Numbered from the stretch's first letter, positions 11,331 to 22,620 are shown. The stretch is 60,000 bases of DNA from Symbiodinium natans (GCA_905221605.1 CAJNDS010000535.1:856977-916976); one strand, 5' to 3'. The notes: generated from the letters alone by a model not told the origin. Numbers and translations are program-made.

Positions 11331-11820
11331 GGGGGCGCCAGGGGCGCGCATGATCTGTCGGGTTTTGGGGTTTTGGGAGGTTTTGGGGGTTTTGTTTGAA
11401 GTTGGGGGTGTTTGGGGTTTTGTGGTGTGTTGGGGTTGCTTGGGGGGTTGTTGGAGGGGTTGTTTGGGGGGGTTGTTCGTGGGGTTGTTCGTGGGGTTTT
11501 GAGGTTTTTTGGTGGTTTGGGGGGTTTTGGGGGGTTTTTGGGGGGTTGGAATTTGGGGTTTTAGGTTTTGGGGTTTTTGGGTTTTTGGGGTTTTGGGAGC
11601 TTTGTGGTTTTAGGGTTCATAGAGCTTGCATTGGGCTAGTAGGGTGTGGGGTTGAGGATGCAGGCTGCAAGGGCTCAAAGCGCTAAACCTCAAGCCCATA
11701 CTAAGCCTCAAGCCTGCAGGTTCGGGTTTACGGGCCAGTGGTGTGCACTGTCGGGGGGCCCGTTTCTAGGGCTTCGGGTTTAGGGCTGAGGGCTTGGGGT
11801 GGTTTAGTTTAGTCTTAGGT

Positions 11821-11933
11821 TAGCTACATGGATCCCTTCCTTAGTCTGGGCCCTTAAAAGGGGACCCTTTTACAAATGAAGGGCCCATACATCAGAACCC
11901 TTTAAAGGAGGCTTTTCTTGGGCCCATGTAGCT
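11821..11933. mobile_element. Single TIR element, TAGCTACATGG ends
   Basis: Ends TAGCTACATGG / CCCATGTAGCTG, about 113 bases; the interior contains GGGCCC palindromes. No second copy in this window. Confidence 0.6.
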
Positions 11934-12109
11934 GCCCTGAACCCTAAACCCATTCAGGGCCCGTGAAAATACCCTTAGATGTAGGGTTTAGGGTTACAGA
12001 GACCAGGCCCTGAATGCCAACCTTTTCCCTGAACCCTAAACCCTAAAGGGTTTAGGGAGTAGGGCTTTTGGGTTTAGGGTTTTGGGGTTCAGAGTTTAGG
12101 GTCTAACCC

Positions 12110-12180
12110 CAGTTGTGGGCGTCGCTCTGAGACAAAGTCTTCCCGAAGAGGTGCTCCCGTTGCATGATCACCACTCGCAC
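12110..12180 (-). other. Open island on the minus strand
   Basis: The complement reads VRVVIMQREHLFGKTLSQSD without a stop and no + frame is as convincing. It is the only exon-like island that prefers the - strand. It may be an antisense gene, an old insertion or chance. The pattern is faintly like a B3-type DNA-binding strand, but too short to assign. Confidence 0.25.
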
Positions 12181-12315
12181 AGGAGGCCCCAAAATGGGTT
12201 TCGAGAATTTGGGGGGGTTCAGCTCTTTTTGGGGGAAAACCCTAAGCCTTGTACCCTATACCCTAAACCCTAAACCCTGTACTCTAAATACTACCGAGAC
12301 AGCCCCCAAGTGCAG

Positions 12316-12367
12316 GTCTATGTGGTCTTGGGCGTCTTGATGGGCCGCACGGCTGCATTTGCGCATG
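12316..12367 (+). CDS. Exon with a hydrophobic segment
   Basis: The acceptor is AGTGCAG|GTC. It reads VYVVLGVLMGRTAAFAH and may carry part of a membrane helix. The 3' border is uncertain; GC and GA donors both fit. Confidence 0.4.
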
Positions 12368-12717
12368 ATACTTTAGGGTTTAAGGGGTTTAGGGTTTAGG
12401 GTTTAGGGTTTAGGGTTTAGGGTTTAGGGTTTAGGATGAAATGGTTTGGGGCGTAGGCGATTGATGCAACAGTGTATGATACTGTGGGTTTAAAGGGTTG
12501 CGCCCCCTGAAGCCCTAAATCCCAAGAGGTTCACCTCTAAAACCCGAGCCCTGAAAACGCTAAAACCCTAAACCCTAAACCTCCCAGAACCCCTAAACCC
12601 TAAACCCCAAAGCCCTATGTCCCCCTTAACCCTAAACCCACAACCCGATTACCCTAAAACCCTAAACCCTAAACCCTAAGCCCAAAGATGCACTGCGGAA
12701 GGTCTCCCTTCACCCTA

Positions 12718-13003
12718 AACATTAAACCCTAAACCCTAAACCCTAAACCCTAACCCTAAACCCTAAACCCTAAACCCTAAACCCTAAACCCTAAACCCTA
12801 AACCCTAAACCCTAAACCCTAAACCCGAAAAGAAGGCCTCGAATGGGCTATTCGCGCCGACTGCCACTTCCGGGCGCCCGTGGCGTCCGAGTGTTTGGGC
12901 TTCTGGGCGCGAAAGGGTGATCAGGGTTTAGGGTTTAGGGTTTAGGGTTTAGGGTTTAGGGTTTAGGGTTTAGGGTTTAGGGTTTAGGGTTTAGGGTTTT
13001 GAG
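12718..13003. repeat. Inverted pair of telomeric arrays around an exon
   Basis: CCCTAAA units (12,718-12,833) and TTTAGGG units (12,923-13,003) bracket the exon at 12,836-12,890, as expected if each array is the end of a neighbouring intron. Confidence 0.95.
12836..12890 (+). CDS. Isolated exon, unidentified
   Basis: The acceptor is AAAGAAG|GC between a CCCTAAA array upstream and a TTTAGGG array downstream; the donor is TCCGA|GTGTTT. It reads LEWAIRADCHFRAPVAS. The - strand of this island is also open, so the strand is not certain. Confidence 0.45.
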
Positions 13004-13315
13004 TTCAGGGTTCAGGGCTTAAACCCCCTAAACCTCCACGCTCGACCCTAAATCCCTCCGAAAGCCTCAGAAGCTCGCTCGGTGACGAGGCCTTGGTCTC
13101 TACCCGCTGTGTCTGCTGCTGGCTGGGCAGCCACTCAGCCTTGGTAGCCCAGGGGTTTAGGGTTTAGGGTTTAGGGTTTAGGGTTTAGGGTTTAGGGTTT
13201 AGGGTTTAGGACATTTGCTTTTTGGTTCAAGGTTCTCTTATAAAGTAGCCTGCCCAAAACAGGGTGCCCTTAGCACAAGATGGTTTCTGGGCTGCCACTC
13301 AGCTTCTGAGCCCCT

Positions 13316-13575
13316 AAGCCATAAAGACCCTATACACTCTCTGAGCCCTAATCCCTAAGCCCTATAAGCCCTATAAATCCTATACACCCTATAAACCCTG
13401 GCCCTATAAACCCTAGAAACCCTATAAACCTGTAAACCCTACAAACCCCACAAACCCTATAAACCCAACAAACCCTATAAACCCTTTAAACCCTACAAAC
13501 CCCACAAACCCTATAAACCCTGAAGACCCTTTAATCGCTATAAACCCTATAAACCCTATCAACCCTATAAACCGT
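13316..13575 (-). repeat. (CCCTATAAA)n variant tandem repeat
   Basis: About 25 units of the nonamer family CCCTATAAA/CCCTACAAA. It looks like a telomeric repeat with an inserted TA that spread locally. AT-richer unique DNA with three diverged copies of a GATTGTTCAA motif follows to about 13,720. Confidence 0.85.
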
Positions 13576-13779
13576 TTAGAATCTGACAAAAATTCAGGGG
13601 CTCGGATTGTTCAACATCTGAAAAACACCGGTCGATTGTTCAAAATCTGGAAAACACCGGTGCCGATTGTTCAACAATCCGAGAAGCACCGTGGTCCAAT
13701 TGTTCGAAATCTGAATAACATGTAAATACTAGTAGGAAAGAGAGAGCTAAGGGTTTAGGGTTTATAGGGTTCAGGGTTG

Positions 13780-13852
13780 ACTAAACCCTAAACCCTAAAC
13801 CCTAAACCCTAAACCCTAAACCCTAAACCCTAAACCCTAAACCCTAAACCCG
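13780..13852 (-). repeat. Telomeric array (CCCTAAA)n
   Basis: Ten perfect units. CCCCAAA-type variants continue at 13,970-14,065. Confidence 0.95.
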
Positions 13853-14456
13853 GGTTTGGTCACGCCCGGCAGATAGAGAGCGGTCCTTGCTTGCCTCCTT
13901 CAGCTGGTATTAGCAACTGTTTATCGTTCTTGTTTTGGGGAGGGTTCACTTCCCTTCTGAAGAACCTCAACCCGAAACCCCAAACCCCAAACCCAAAACC
14001 CCAAACTCCAAACCCCAAACCCCAAAACCCAAATTCCAAACCCCAAACCCCAAACCCCAAACCCAAGCACTTCGGAAAACCCCCCACCTGTAGATGGACC
14101 AAGCACCTGAGGTTCTGCGAAGGCAACTTCCAGGACGTTGTTGCTGAAACCCTACACCGAGACCCTAAACCCTCGGACTTAGGGTTTAGGGCAGGCTTGG
14201 GGTTCAGGGAATTCTTAGCGTCTACGCATCCACACCCACCCCCACCCCCACCCCCCTCCGCGAGCCCCCGAACCAAACCCTTTACCGTAAACCCTAAACC
14301 CTAAGCCCTAAACCCTAAACCCTAAACCCCAAACCCTGAACCCTGAACCCTAAACCCTAAACCCTAAACCCTTTGAAAAGCTTCCGAAAGCTGCAGCCAA
14401 CACTTCTGACCACAGCTGGTTACTCCAAGATCCCTTGCTATGGGTTTGGGGTTAAG

Positions 14457-14540
14457 GGTTTAGGGTTTAGGGTTTAGGGTTTAGGGTTTAGGGTTTAGGG
14501 TTTAGGGTTTAGGGTTTAGGGTTTAGGGTTTAGGGTTTCG
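14457..14540 (+). repeat. Telomeric array (TTTAGGG)n
   Basis: Twelve perfect units. Confidence 0.95.
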
Positions 14541-14683
14541 GAGACCCCTGGACCCTAAGTCCTTAGAAGGCCTTCCTTGATCCTTAGGCCCTCTCAAAAT
14601 TTCCGTCCAGAACCCACTAAACCCTAAACCCTAAACCCTAAACCCTAAACCCTAAACTCTAAACCTTAAGCCCGATTTCAGAG

Positions 14684-14755
14684 GACCAGCGCCTGACTTC
14701 CTCCATGTTGCTGGCCGCACTGGCTGGGATATTGCTGCACCTCGCTTCCATTAGG
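14684..14755 (+). CDS. Exon with a predicted transmembrane helix
   Basis: The acceptor is TTTCAGAG|GAC and the donor ATTAGG|GTTTAGGG, again from the telomeric repeat. It has 24 codons; SSMLLAALAGILLHLASI is a good membrane span. Confidence 0.5.
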
Positions 14756-15099
14756 GTTTAGGGTTTAGGGGTTTAGGGGTTTAGGGTTTAGGGGTTTAGG
14801 GTTTAGGGTTTAGGGTTTAGGGTTTAGGGCTTGCAGTTTGGGCTTCGGGTTTGGTGTGTTTAGGGTTTGGGACCGGGATTTAAGGTTCAGTGTTTGGGCA
14901 TGGCTCCTTTCTTTTCTGCCGTTCTTATGGCGTTGTTTTGGGTATGTCTCCTACACCCCTAAACCCTCAAACTCCTACACCCCGGAACCCCTAAGCTCCC
15001 ATCCTAAACCCTAAATTTCAGGCCTAGCGGCACGGGCCGGCACCCGCCCCCCAAAGCACGAAACCTTGAACCTTGGCACTGTCTTCTCTTTCCGTTTTC

Positions 15100-15768
15100 T
15101 TTGTCCTTTGTCTTTGTCTCTCTCCTCTCGCTCTCTTTCCATTTTTATTTGTCCTTTTTCTTTTTCGCTCTCCTCTCTCTCTCTCTCTCTCTCTCGCTCT
15201 CTCGCGTGTTTTTTTTTTCTGTCTTTGTTTCTTCCTCTCTCTACTTGCCTGTTTTTCTTTTTCTCTGTCTTTATCTTTCTCCTCTTACTTCCCTGCGCTT
15301 CCTTGTTTTTTATTTCCTCTTTCTCTTTATCTTTTTGTCTCTCTTTATCTTCATTCTCCTCTGCTTCCTTGTTTTCATTTTCTCTTTCTCTTTATCTTTT
15401 TTGTTTCTCTTTCTCTTTATTCTCTGTCTCTTCAATATCTTTTTCCTTCTACTTCTCTTTGTCTGTCTCTCTCTCTCTCTCTTTCTCTTTCTCTTGCTGT
15501 TGGTCTTTCTCTGTTTCTTTTCCTCTCTTTGCTTCTCCTTCACCTCTCTCTTTTTTCTTTTCTTTCTGTTGCTGTTAGTCTTCCTCTGTCTGTCTCTCTC
15601 TCTCTCTCTCTCGCTCTCTCTCTCTTCTTTGTTTTTTTTTTCTCTCTCTCCCTCTCTATCTTCTCACTTTCTCTTGTTCGTTCACCTTTCTCTTCTTCGT
15701 TCACCTTTGTCTCTTTTTCTCTTTCATTCTTCGTCTCCTTCTCTCTGTCTCTCTTTCTCCTGCCTTCG

Positions 15769-15809
<41 letters not shown>

Positions 15810-15837
15810 CGCGCGCGCGCCGCGCGCGCGCGCGCGC
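15100..15837. repeat. Polypyrimidine tract, C-run and CG alternation
   Basis: About 670 bases of almost pure C/T on the + strand (TCTCTC, CTTTCTC) run into about 38 C, followed by about 28 bases of alternating G and C. The first part could form triplex DNA and the last Z-DNA. Long open frames here (Ser/Leu/Phe-rich or Lys/Arg/Glu-rich) are composition artefacts. Confidence 0.9.
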
Positions 15838-16980
15838 ACCCGCATCAGGAGCATCAGTGGGGTTGGTTTGGGGGCCTTAAAAGCATTCTAAGCATGCGTT
15901 TTGCCTTCGAAAAACCTTCAGAAAACGCTGTAAACACGTGTTTTTGAGCTTGGGAAGCCTTTTGGAACCGAGGAAGAGAGAGCATCATGAGCATCAGCGG
16001 CCTCCCCCAGGCCATCCGAAACCTTCCTGCTTGAACGCTTGCGTGCCCACCAAACCCCCAAAAGCAAGACCCCGAATGCCCTTAAGCGCATTCGGGGTCC
16101 TGCTGTTCGGGTGTTTTGTAGGCACGAAGCCGTTCGAGCGCGTAAAATGAGCGATTTTAGGGGCGTTTTTACGTGGACCCACAAAACACTCGGTATTTAC
16201 GAGGTTTTCTGCTGTTGGAACACCCCCCCAAACCGAGCATCATGAGCATCAGCTGGGTCTCTGGGCCGTGGGCCCGGAGGCCCACGAAGCCACATGAGAA
16301 ACGATGGCTCGATGATGCCCCGGACCCCCGCGCATCAGCAGCATCAGCAGACCCCCCCCCCGACGTGGGTTTCGATGATGCGCACTTTGGGGGCGGGTCA
16401 AGGGCAACAAGGGTGGGGGTCGGAGGCACGCGTGAAAACCCTCATAAAAACACGGTATTTACGGTGATTTCAGCGTTTTTCAGCGTTTTTTCTTGCCTTG
16501 GGTCCGCGGGCCAGGGCTGCTGATGCTCATGATGCTCGCCTGGTTTTGGGCTTCCGGTACCCCCCCCAAACCTTGAAAAACATGGTTTCGGCCTGGCGCG
16601 CGCCCCATGTGAAAAGCTAGGGTCGATGATGCGCGCCCGTGAGGGTTTAATGGGGTGCTGCGGGTGTTTTGTGGCCTCGGTTTTTCGTAAAAACCCATGG
16701 TTTTTACGAGGTTTTCGTGCTTTTCGCACCACCGCGTGTTGCGTCCCCTTGGATGCCGTTTCGGAGGCCTCCCGAAGGGCCCCGCGCGAATTTGAAGCAA
16801 TTTTGGGCGGGGTCGGCGGCTCGGGCGCTCGCCCCTTAAAGCTAGCGCTTTAGTGCGACGCGGGCTCCGCCCTGGACCACGGGCGGCGCGGGGGCCGGAT
16901 TTAGGAGCCTCCGGCTCAAGCCGCCGACCCCGCAGGAGAACAAGTTTAAGGTTTGGGGTTTGGTGATTTTGTTTGCGGTT
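15838..16980. repeat. Diverged tandem block with GCATCATGAGCATCAG motif
   Basis: The motif AGCATCATGAGCATCAG and its complement recur near 15,850, 15,981, 16,240, 16,335 and 16,520. Each goes with a segment like CACGGTATTTACGAGG near 16,186, 16,450 and 16,695. It looks like old copies of one repeat in both orientations. GC-rich and free of telomeric repeats; overlapping open frames on both strands make a gene unlikely. Confidence 0.6.
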
Positions 16981-16984
16981 CCTG

Positions 16985-16986
<2 letters not shown>

Positions 16987-17067
<81 letters not shown>
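16987..17067 (+). repeat. Homopolymer of 81 G
   Basis: An unbroken run of 81 G that would be read as polyglycine or polyproline. It can form stacked G-quadruplexes. The length may be affected by sequencing or assembly. Confidence 0.9.
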
Positions 17068-17068
<1 letters not shown>

Positions 17069-17283
17069 GGGGTTTTTTCCCAAAGGACCCCTATGTCCTG
17101 TGCGAAACCGCCAATGGTCCGTGATTTTATGCGGTGTGGGTGGCCTGGCTCTCCATGGAAAAGCTGCCCGGGTACCCCCCCGCGCTTTGGGGGTAGAGGG
17201 AGTTTTCACCCTTTTCCCATGCAACACTCCGCCAGGGTCGGCGGACTCTAAACCCTAAACCCTAAACCCGCAAACACTCTGAG

Positions 17284-17352
17284 GTTGCCAGGCGCTTGGA
17301 GCAAGCCGCAGAAAGAATGGGCCACTTCGCGCGAATGGAGACGGGGGGCGTG
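17284..17352 (+). CDS. Exon, helical, unidentified
   Basis: Acceptor CTCTGAG|GTT, donor GGCGTG|GTTTAGGG, 23 codons, phase 0. It reads VARRLEQAAERMGHFARMET, an amphipathic helix. Confidence 0.5.
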
Positions 17353-17997
17353 GTTTAGGGTTTGGGGTTTCGGGTTTAGGGTTTAGGGTTTAGGGTTGAG
17401 GGTGATCAGTACCCATGTAGTGGCCCATGTCGCCCAAGCTTAGGGTTTGGGGCTGAGGGTTTGGGGTTAGGGTTTAGAGTTATAGGGTTTAAGAGGTTAG
17501 GTATTCAAAGAAAAATGCTTGGTCACCAATGGCACTATCTACTTGAAACCCTAAAGCTCCTAAACCCAAACCATGGCAGTTCGAAGGCTTGCTACTTCTT
17601 AAAAAGGCTGGCTCTGGTGGTTCTTTTTTTGGGGGTGGGGGGAGGGTTTAAGGTTTAGGGTTTTGCCCTAAACCCTAAACCCTAAACTTCTAAGAATACT
17701 ACCGCCAACCCAAACCTCTCAACCTATACCAGGAGAACATAAGCAAGGATTTTGCCTTGGCACGTTGAATTCTTCTACGGATTATTTCTTGGTTGGTTGG
17801 AACCATGGGCCCTTCATATGGTTCCTTACCCTTGCTTACAGGGATCCGAAGTATGGGCAGTTGTTGTAAGTATAGGGAAAGCCCTAAACCCTAAACCCTA
17901 AACCCTAAACCCCGTGCTTGTTAAGGGCTAGTCTTAGAGAGTTTGCTGGGGTCAAGAGATGAAGACTCGTGCCCCCAAGGATGTACCCCTAAGAGGG

Positions 17998-18600
17998 TTT
18001 AGGGGTTTAGGGTTTAGGGGTTTAGGGGTTTAGGGTTTAGGGTTTAGGGTTTAGGGTTTAGGGTTTAGGGTTTAGGGTTTAGGGCTTTCCCTTAAGATAC
18101 TCTCAATATGGCTCTGATCTTCCCTTAGAGTATCCTTCAAAGGGTTCCCCATACCCAAGAGTACCACCTTCGGGGTCCAAGGAAGAGTCCCATGAGGGGG
18201 GGAGTGGAGGCTTAGGGTTTAGGGTTTAGGCTTTGGGGTTTAGGGTTTAGGGTTTAGGGTTTAGGGTTTAGGGTTTAGGGTTTAGGGTTTAGGGTTTAGG
18301 GTTTAGGGTTTAGGGTTTGGGTTTAGGGTTTGGGGTTTGGGGTTTGGGGTTTGGGGTTTGGGGTTTAGGTTTAGGGGGTTAGGGTTTAGGGTTTGGTTTA
18401 AGGGGTTAGGGTTAGGGTTTGGGTTTAGGTTAGGGGTTAGGGGTTAGGGTTTAGGGTTTAGGGTTTAGGGTTTAGGGTTTAGGGTTTAGGGTTTAGGGTT
18501 TAGGGTTTAGGGTTTAGGGTTTAGGGTTCAGGGTTTAGGGTTTACGGTTTAGGGTTTCGGGTTTAGGGTTGAAGGGTTTAGGGTTTAGGGTTTAGGGTTT
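17998..18600 (+). repeat. Largest telomeric block (TTTAGGG)n
   Basis: About 70 units in two stretches (17,998-18,092 and 18,213-18,600) separated by 120 unique bases. TTTGGGG, TTAGGGG and TTCAGGG variants cluster in the middle. Confidence 0.95.
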
Positions 18601-18616
18601 CGCCTTCCGCAGTGAG

Positions 18617-18680
18617 GACGTGGCGATGGGAATGGCCCCGTGGCTGCCGCTAAATGATGCTGCCTTAGCGGGCCTAAGCT
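18617..18680 (+). CDS. Possible exon
   Basis: The acceptor is CAGTGAG|GAC. DVAMGMAPWLPLNDAALAGL is open in one sensible frame. The preceding residues would give SEDVAMG, reminiscent of the EDVxxG motif of GT31 glycosyltransferases, but this alone is weak. The flanking arrays are reversed here (TTTAGGG upstream). Confidence 0.35.
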
Positions 18681-19029
18681 CTAAACCCTAAACCCTAGCC
18701 CTAAACCCTAAACCCTAAATCCCTAAATCCCTAAATCCCTAAATCCCTAAATCCCTAAACCCTAACTTCCTAAACCCCAAGCCTAAAGCCCAAAAGGAAG
18801 GCCTGCGCTCAGGGCGCAGGATTTTAGGCTAGAAGGTGGTAGTTTGGTAGTGTTCAGGGTTTCGGGTTCAGGGTTTAGGGTTTAGGGTTTAGGGCTAGGG
18901 TTTAGGGTTGAGGGTTTGAGGTTCAGTGTTGAAGGTTTGTGTTTCGCGATGGGCGAAAGAGAATGGGGCATGGAGGGCAGCACTTCCCCGAAACGGGAGC
19001 GCGCATTTGCGTGTTCTCTAGGATTCCCC

Positions 19030-19132
19030 TACCCAGATCTTCCGAAACCCCTTAAATACCGAATATACCATGATTTATACTAAGGATCATACTTGTAAAC
19101 TAGGGTATAAGGGGTTTTGGAAGATCTGGGTA
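19030..19132. mobile_element. TIR element, family AGATCTTCC
   Basis: Ends TACCCAGATCTTCC / GGAAGATCTGGGTA are perfect inverted repeats about 100 bases apart. The interior is AT-rich and itself partly palindromic. Related copies: 29,732-29,849 and 39,939-40,074. Non-coding, MITE-like. Confidence 0.8.
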
Positions 19133-19366
19133 GTCGGGTTGGTGGGCCGATTGGTGGCCGGAACCCTTGCCCTAAACCGTAAACCCTAAGCCCTAAACCT
19201 TAAACTCTAAACCCTAAACCCTAAACCCTAAACCCTAACCCTAAATCCTAAACCCTAAACCCTAAACCCTAAACCCTAAACCCTAAATCCTAAACCCTAA
19301 ACCCTAAACCCTAAACCCTAAACCCTAGCCCTAAACCCTAAACCCTAAACCCTAAACCCGCCCAAG

Positions 19367-19443
19367 GCTGCGGCTTCGCTCTTCGACGGGCTGCGCTGGG
19401 GCCTCACGAACAACGTGTTGGCACCCAGCGCTTCCTGGACCGG
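19367..19443 (+). CDS. Exon, possible transporter fragment
   Basis: The acceptor GCCCAAG|GCT follows a CCCTAAA array; the donor is CCGG|GTTTAGGG. LFDGLRWGLTNNVLAPSAS recalls the GLRWxLTQ helix of SLC35/TPT-type carriers. This is a short similarity and the assignment is speculative. Confidence 0.5.
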
Positions 19444-19642
19444 GTTTAGGGTTTAGGGTTTAGGGTTTAGGGTTTAGGGCTAGGGTTTAGGGTTTAGGGT
19501 TTAGGGTTTAGGGCTGAGGGTTTAGGGTTATGGGTTTGAGGGTTTGAGAGTTTAGGGTTCAAGATTTAGGGCTTAGGGTTGAGGGTATAGGGGTTCAGGG
19601 TTTAGAGTGTTGAACTGAGGGTTTCGGGGTTAAAATGTGGCT

Positions 19643-19803
19643 TAAGGGGTATAGGGAGGGACCCCTAGAAGGGACCCTCATAATCTTATTCCCCCTTTTT
19701 CACCCCTCTATATCCCCTATGTATACGTTATAAAGACCCTATGTACCTAAGTAGCCCCTAAATCACCCGAGAGGTCCCTTATAAGGGTCCCTCCTTTAGT
19801 CCC
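19643..19803. mobile_element. Single TIR element, AGGGAGGGACCC ends
   Basis: Ends GGGAGGGACCCCT / GGGTCCCTCC with an inner GGGACCCTC / GAGGTCCC pair, about 160 bases. No second copy here. Confidence 0.55.
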
Positions 19804-20233
19804 TTGATTGGGGCTTCGGGTTTCGGGTTTCGGGTTTAGGGTTTGGGGTATAGGGTAACCCTAAGTCCTAAACTTTAAGGCAACTCTAAGTCTGCCTTTG
19901 AGGCTCACGCAACCTTACAAGCCTTGAACAGCGCAAAAGCTCTAAAGACCCTGAAGCCCTAAACCCTAAACCCTAAACCCTAAACCCTAAACCCTAAACC
20001 CTAAACCCTGAAACCCCAAAAAGCCATATCAGACCAAGGGTTTAAGGTTAGGGTTTAGGGTTTGCGGTTCTGTGAGCCCTAAATCCTACAGCCCTAAGGC
20101 CTAAGCTCAAAACCCTAAACCCTAAACCCTAAACCCTAAATCCTAAACCCTAAACCCTAAACCCTAAACCCTAAACCCTAAACCCTAAACCCTAAACCCT
20201 TAAACCCTAAACCCCCAAACCCTATCAGCAAAG

Positions 20234-20329
20234 GAATACCTACCCTCGGAGCGCTTCTCCGCGGCGGTTGTCCTCTCGGCGAACATGGCGACCACGGCGG
20301 CCCTGTGCCTCATGGAGCTGAGCTCCTCC
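20234..20329 (+). CDS. Exon with a predicted transmembrane helix
   Basis: Acceptor GCAAAG|GAA, GC donor TCCTCC|GCTGCA, 32 codons. Begins EYLPSERFSAAVV and includes the hydrophobic span SAAVVLSANMATTAALCLM. Without splicing the frame meets TAG at the start of a TTTAGGG array. Confidence 0.5.
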
Positions 20330-20892
20330 GCTGCATAGGGTTTAGGGTTTAGGGTTTAGGGTTCAGGGTTTAGGGTTTAGGGTTTAGGGTTTAGGGTTTA
20401 GAGTTTAGGGTTCAGGGTTCAGGGTTCAGGGATCAGGGTTGAGAATTCAGGGTTCAGTGTTCAGGGTTAAACCCCTTAAGCCTCACCAGCAACCCCCCCC
20501 AAAAAAAAACAAAAAAACCTTTAACAAGAATAGCAGGGTATATCTATAACCCCCCTTTATTGAACGGTAGTTGGGGTTGTGCAGGCAAGCCCTCGGGTTT
20601 ACAATATTTCGGGTTTAGGGTCAGAGCCAGATCACAATAGGTAGCACGAGGATGGAGAGTAGTTGGGGGTTTAGGGTTTAGGGTTTAGGGTTTAGGGTTT
20701 AGGTTATTTCAGGCAATGGCCTCTTTATGAAGGGGTAACTGTCAAAATGGCCCGTAACAGAAACAGATTTGGGAAGAGATTCCGTAAATATTTTTCGGGT
20801 TCAGGAAATTGGGACCCCCGCAGGCCCGTGACAGAAACAGATTTGGGAAGAGATTCCGTAAATATTTTCAGGGTTCAGGGTTTAGGAACCCG

Positions 20893-21560
20893 GCCAAAGC
20901 TGAAAGAGGCCACCTGCCACAACCACCCCCCCAAGCGCATGTTTGAGTAGGGGCCAAAGCTGAAAGAGGCCACCTGCCACAAGTGGTCTTTCGCCCAAAG
21001 TCCTGTACCTAAAGAGGACACCCCCCCTGAATGTCCAAAGCACATGTTTGAGTTAGGGGGGCCAAAGCTGAAAGAGGCCACCTGCCACAAGTGGGCTTTC
21101 GCCCACAGTCCTGTACCTAAAGAGGCCACCCCCCCTGAATGTCCAAAGCACATGTTTGAGTAGGGGGGGCCAAAGCTGAAAGAGGCCACCTGCCACAAGT
21201 GGGCTTTCGCCCACAGTCCGGTAACTAAAGAGGCCACCCCCCCTGGCCTCTTTATGAAGGGGTGACTGTCAAAATGGCCCGTAACAGTAACAGATTTGGG
21301 AAGAGATTTGGGAAGAGATTCCGTAAATATGTTGTTTTTGAGTGTGGACATTGAAGAGGGCTGGCCTCTTTAGTTACAGGGCTTTGGGCAAAACCCAGCT
21401 GTGGCGGGTGGCCTCTTTCAGTTTTGGCCCCTTTTGTTCAAATACATGTTTTGGACATTCAAGGGGGGTGGCCTGTTTAGCTACATGACTTTGGGCGAAA
21501 GCCCAGTTGTGGCGGGTGGCCTCTTTCAGCTTTGGCCCCTTTTGCTCAAATATGTGTTTT
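20893..21560. repeat. Tandem GCCAAAGCTGAAAGAGGCC repeats with inverted copies
   Basis: Units of about 108-118 bases are repeated on one strand to about 21,240. The same unit returns in inverse orientation at 21,360-21,560, so the block can fold into a large hairpin. Copies of ACAGAAACAGATTTGGGAAG flank it. Confidence 0.8.
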
Positions 21561-21570
21561 GGACATTGAG

Positions 21571-22135
21571 GCCGGGCAACACATTTCCTAAAGTAGTTAG
21601 TGTCGTTTTGGTGACCAGAGCCGGGCGACACATTTCCTACAGTAGTTAGTTGTTTTAGTGGCCAAAACCGGGCGACACATTTCCTAAACTAGTTAGTCGT
21701 TTCTGTGGCCAAAGCCGGGCGACACATTTCCTAAAGTAGTGAGTCGTTTTCGTGGCCAAAACCGGGCGACACAATTCCTAAAGTAGCTAATCGTTTTAGT
21801 GGCCAAAGCCGGGCGACATTTCCTAAAGTAGTTAGTGTCGTGTTAGTGACCAAAGCCGGGCGACACTTTTTTCCTAAATTAGTTAGTAGTTTTTGAGACC
21901 AAAACCGGGCGACACATTTCCTAAACAAGTTCGTCGTTTTAGTGACCAAAACCGGGCGACACATGTCCTAAAGTAGTAAGTCGTTTTGGTGACCAAAACC
22001 GGGCGTCACATGTCCTAAAGTAGTTAGTCGCTTTAGTGACCAAAGCCGGGCGACACATTTCCTAAAGTAGTTAGTCGTTTTAGTGACCAAAGCCGGGCGA
22101 AAATTTTCTTAAACTACTTAGTCGTTTTAGTGACG
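21571..22135 (+). repeat. 47-bp satellite, about 12 units
   Basis: The unit contains GCCGGGCGACACATTTCC, TAAAGTAGTTAGTCG and TTTTAGTGACCAAA. Copies differ by scattered substitutions and small indels. Confidence 0.9.
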
Positions 22136-22454
22136 ATGTTTCACCTCTTGTCTATTGTTGCTAAGCGGAAAAATGCTTTTACAAAAAACAAGAAAGCTGA
22201 AAACAACTACAAAACCCTAGACAAGGTAGTCTTTCAACTTTTTGGCCACCCCTATTTTTGGTTGTGCGCTGTGCGTTCCGCCCCCCCCCCCCCAGGTATC
22301 CCACCCCCCCATGGTCTACAGTCTCCCCTAAACCAAGCCTAAACCCTAAACCCTAAACCCTTATATAACCCTAAACCCTACACCCTAAACCCTAAACCCC
22401 TAAACCCCTAAGCCCTAAACCGTAAACCCTAAACCCTAACCCCTAAATCCTAGG

Positions 22455-22620
22455 CGGGGGGGGGGTCCCGTGGTGGTGGTGGTGGTGGTCCCGTGGTGGT
22501 GGTGGTCCTGTGGTGGTGGTCCGGGGTGGTGGTCCGTGGTGGTGGTCCGTGGTGGTGGTCTGTGGTGGCAGTGGTGGTGGGGAGGTGGGGGCGGGGGGCG
22601 GGGGGCCGCCGGGGCGCAAC
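22455..22620 (+). repeat. GTGGTG microsatellite
   Basis: Runs of GGTGGT/GGTCC and G-rich sequence, opposite-strand Pro/His artefact frames. Confidence 0.85.

Noticed and set aside
15066-15891. Long Ser/Leu/Phe frame of 272 codons
   Set aside because: Low-complexity C/T tract without stops on any + frame; no conserved residues.
21571-22135. CRISPR array
   Set aside because: The 47-bp units follow each other directly with no spacers of unique sequence, and the genome is eukaryotic.
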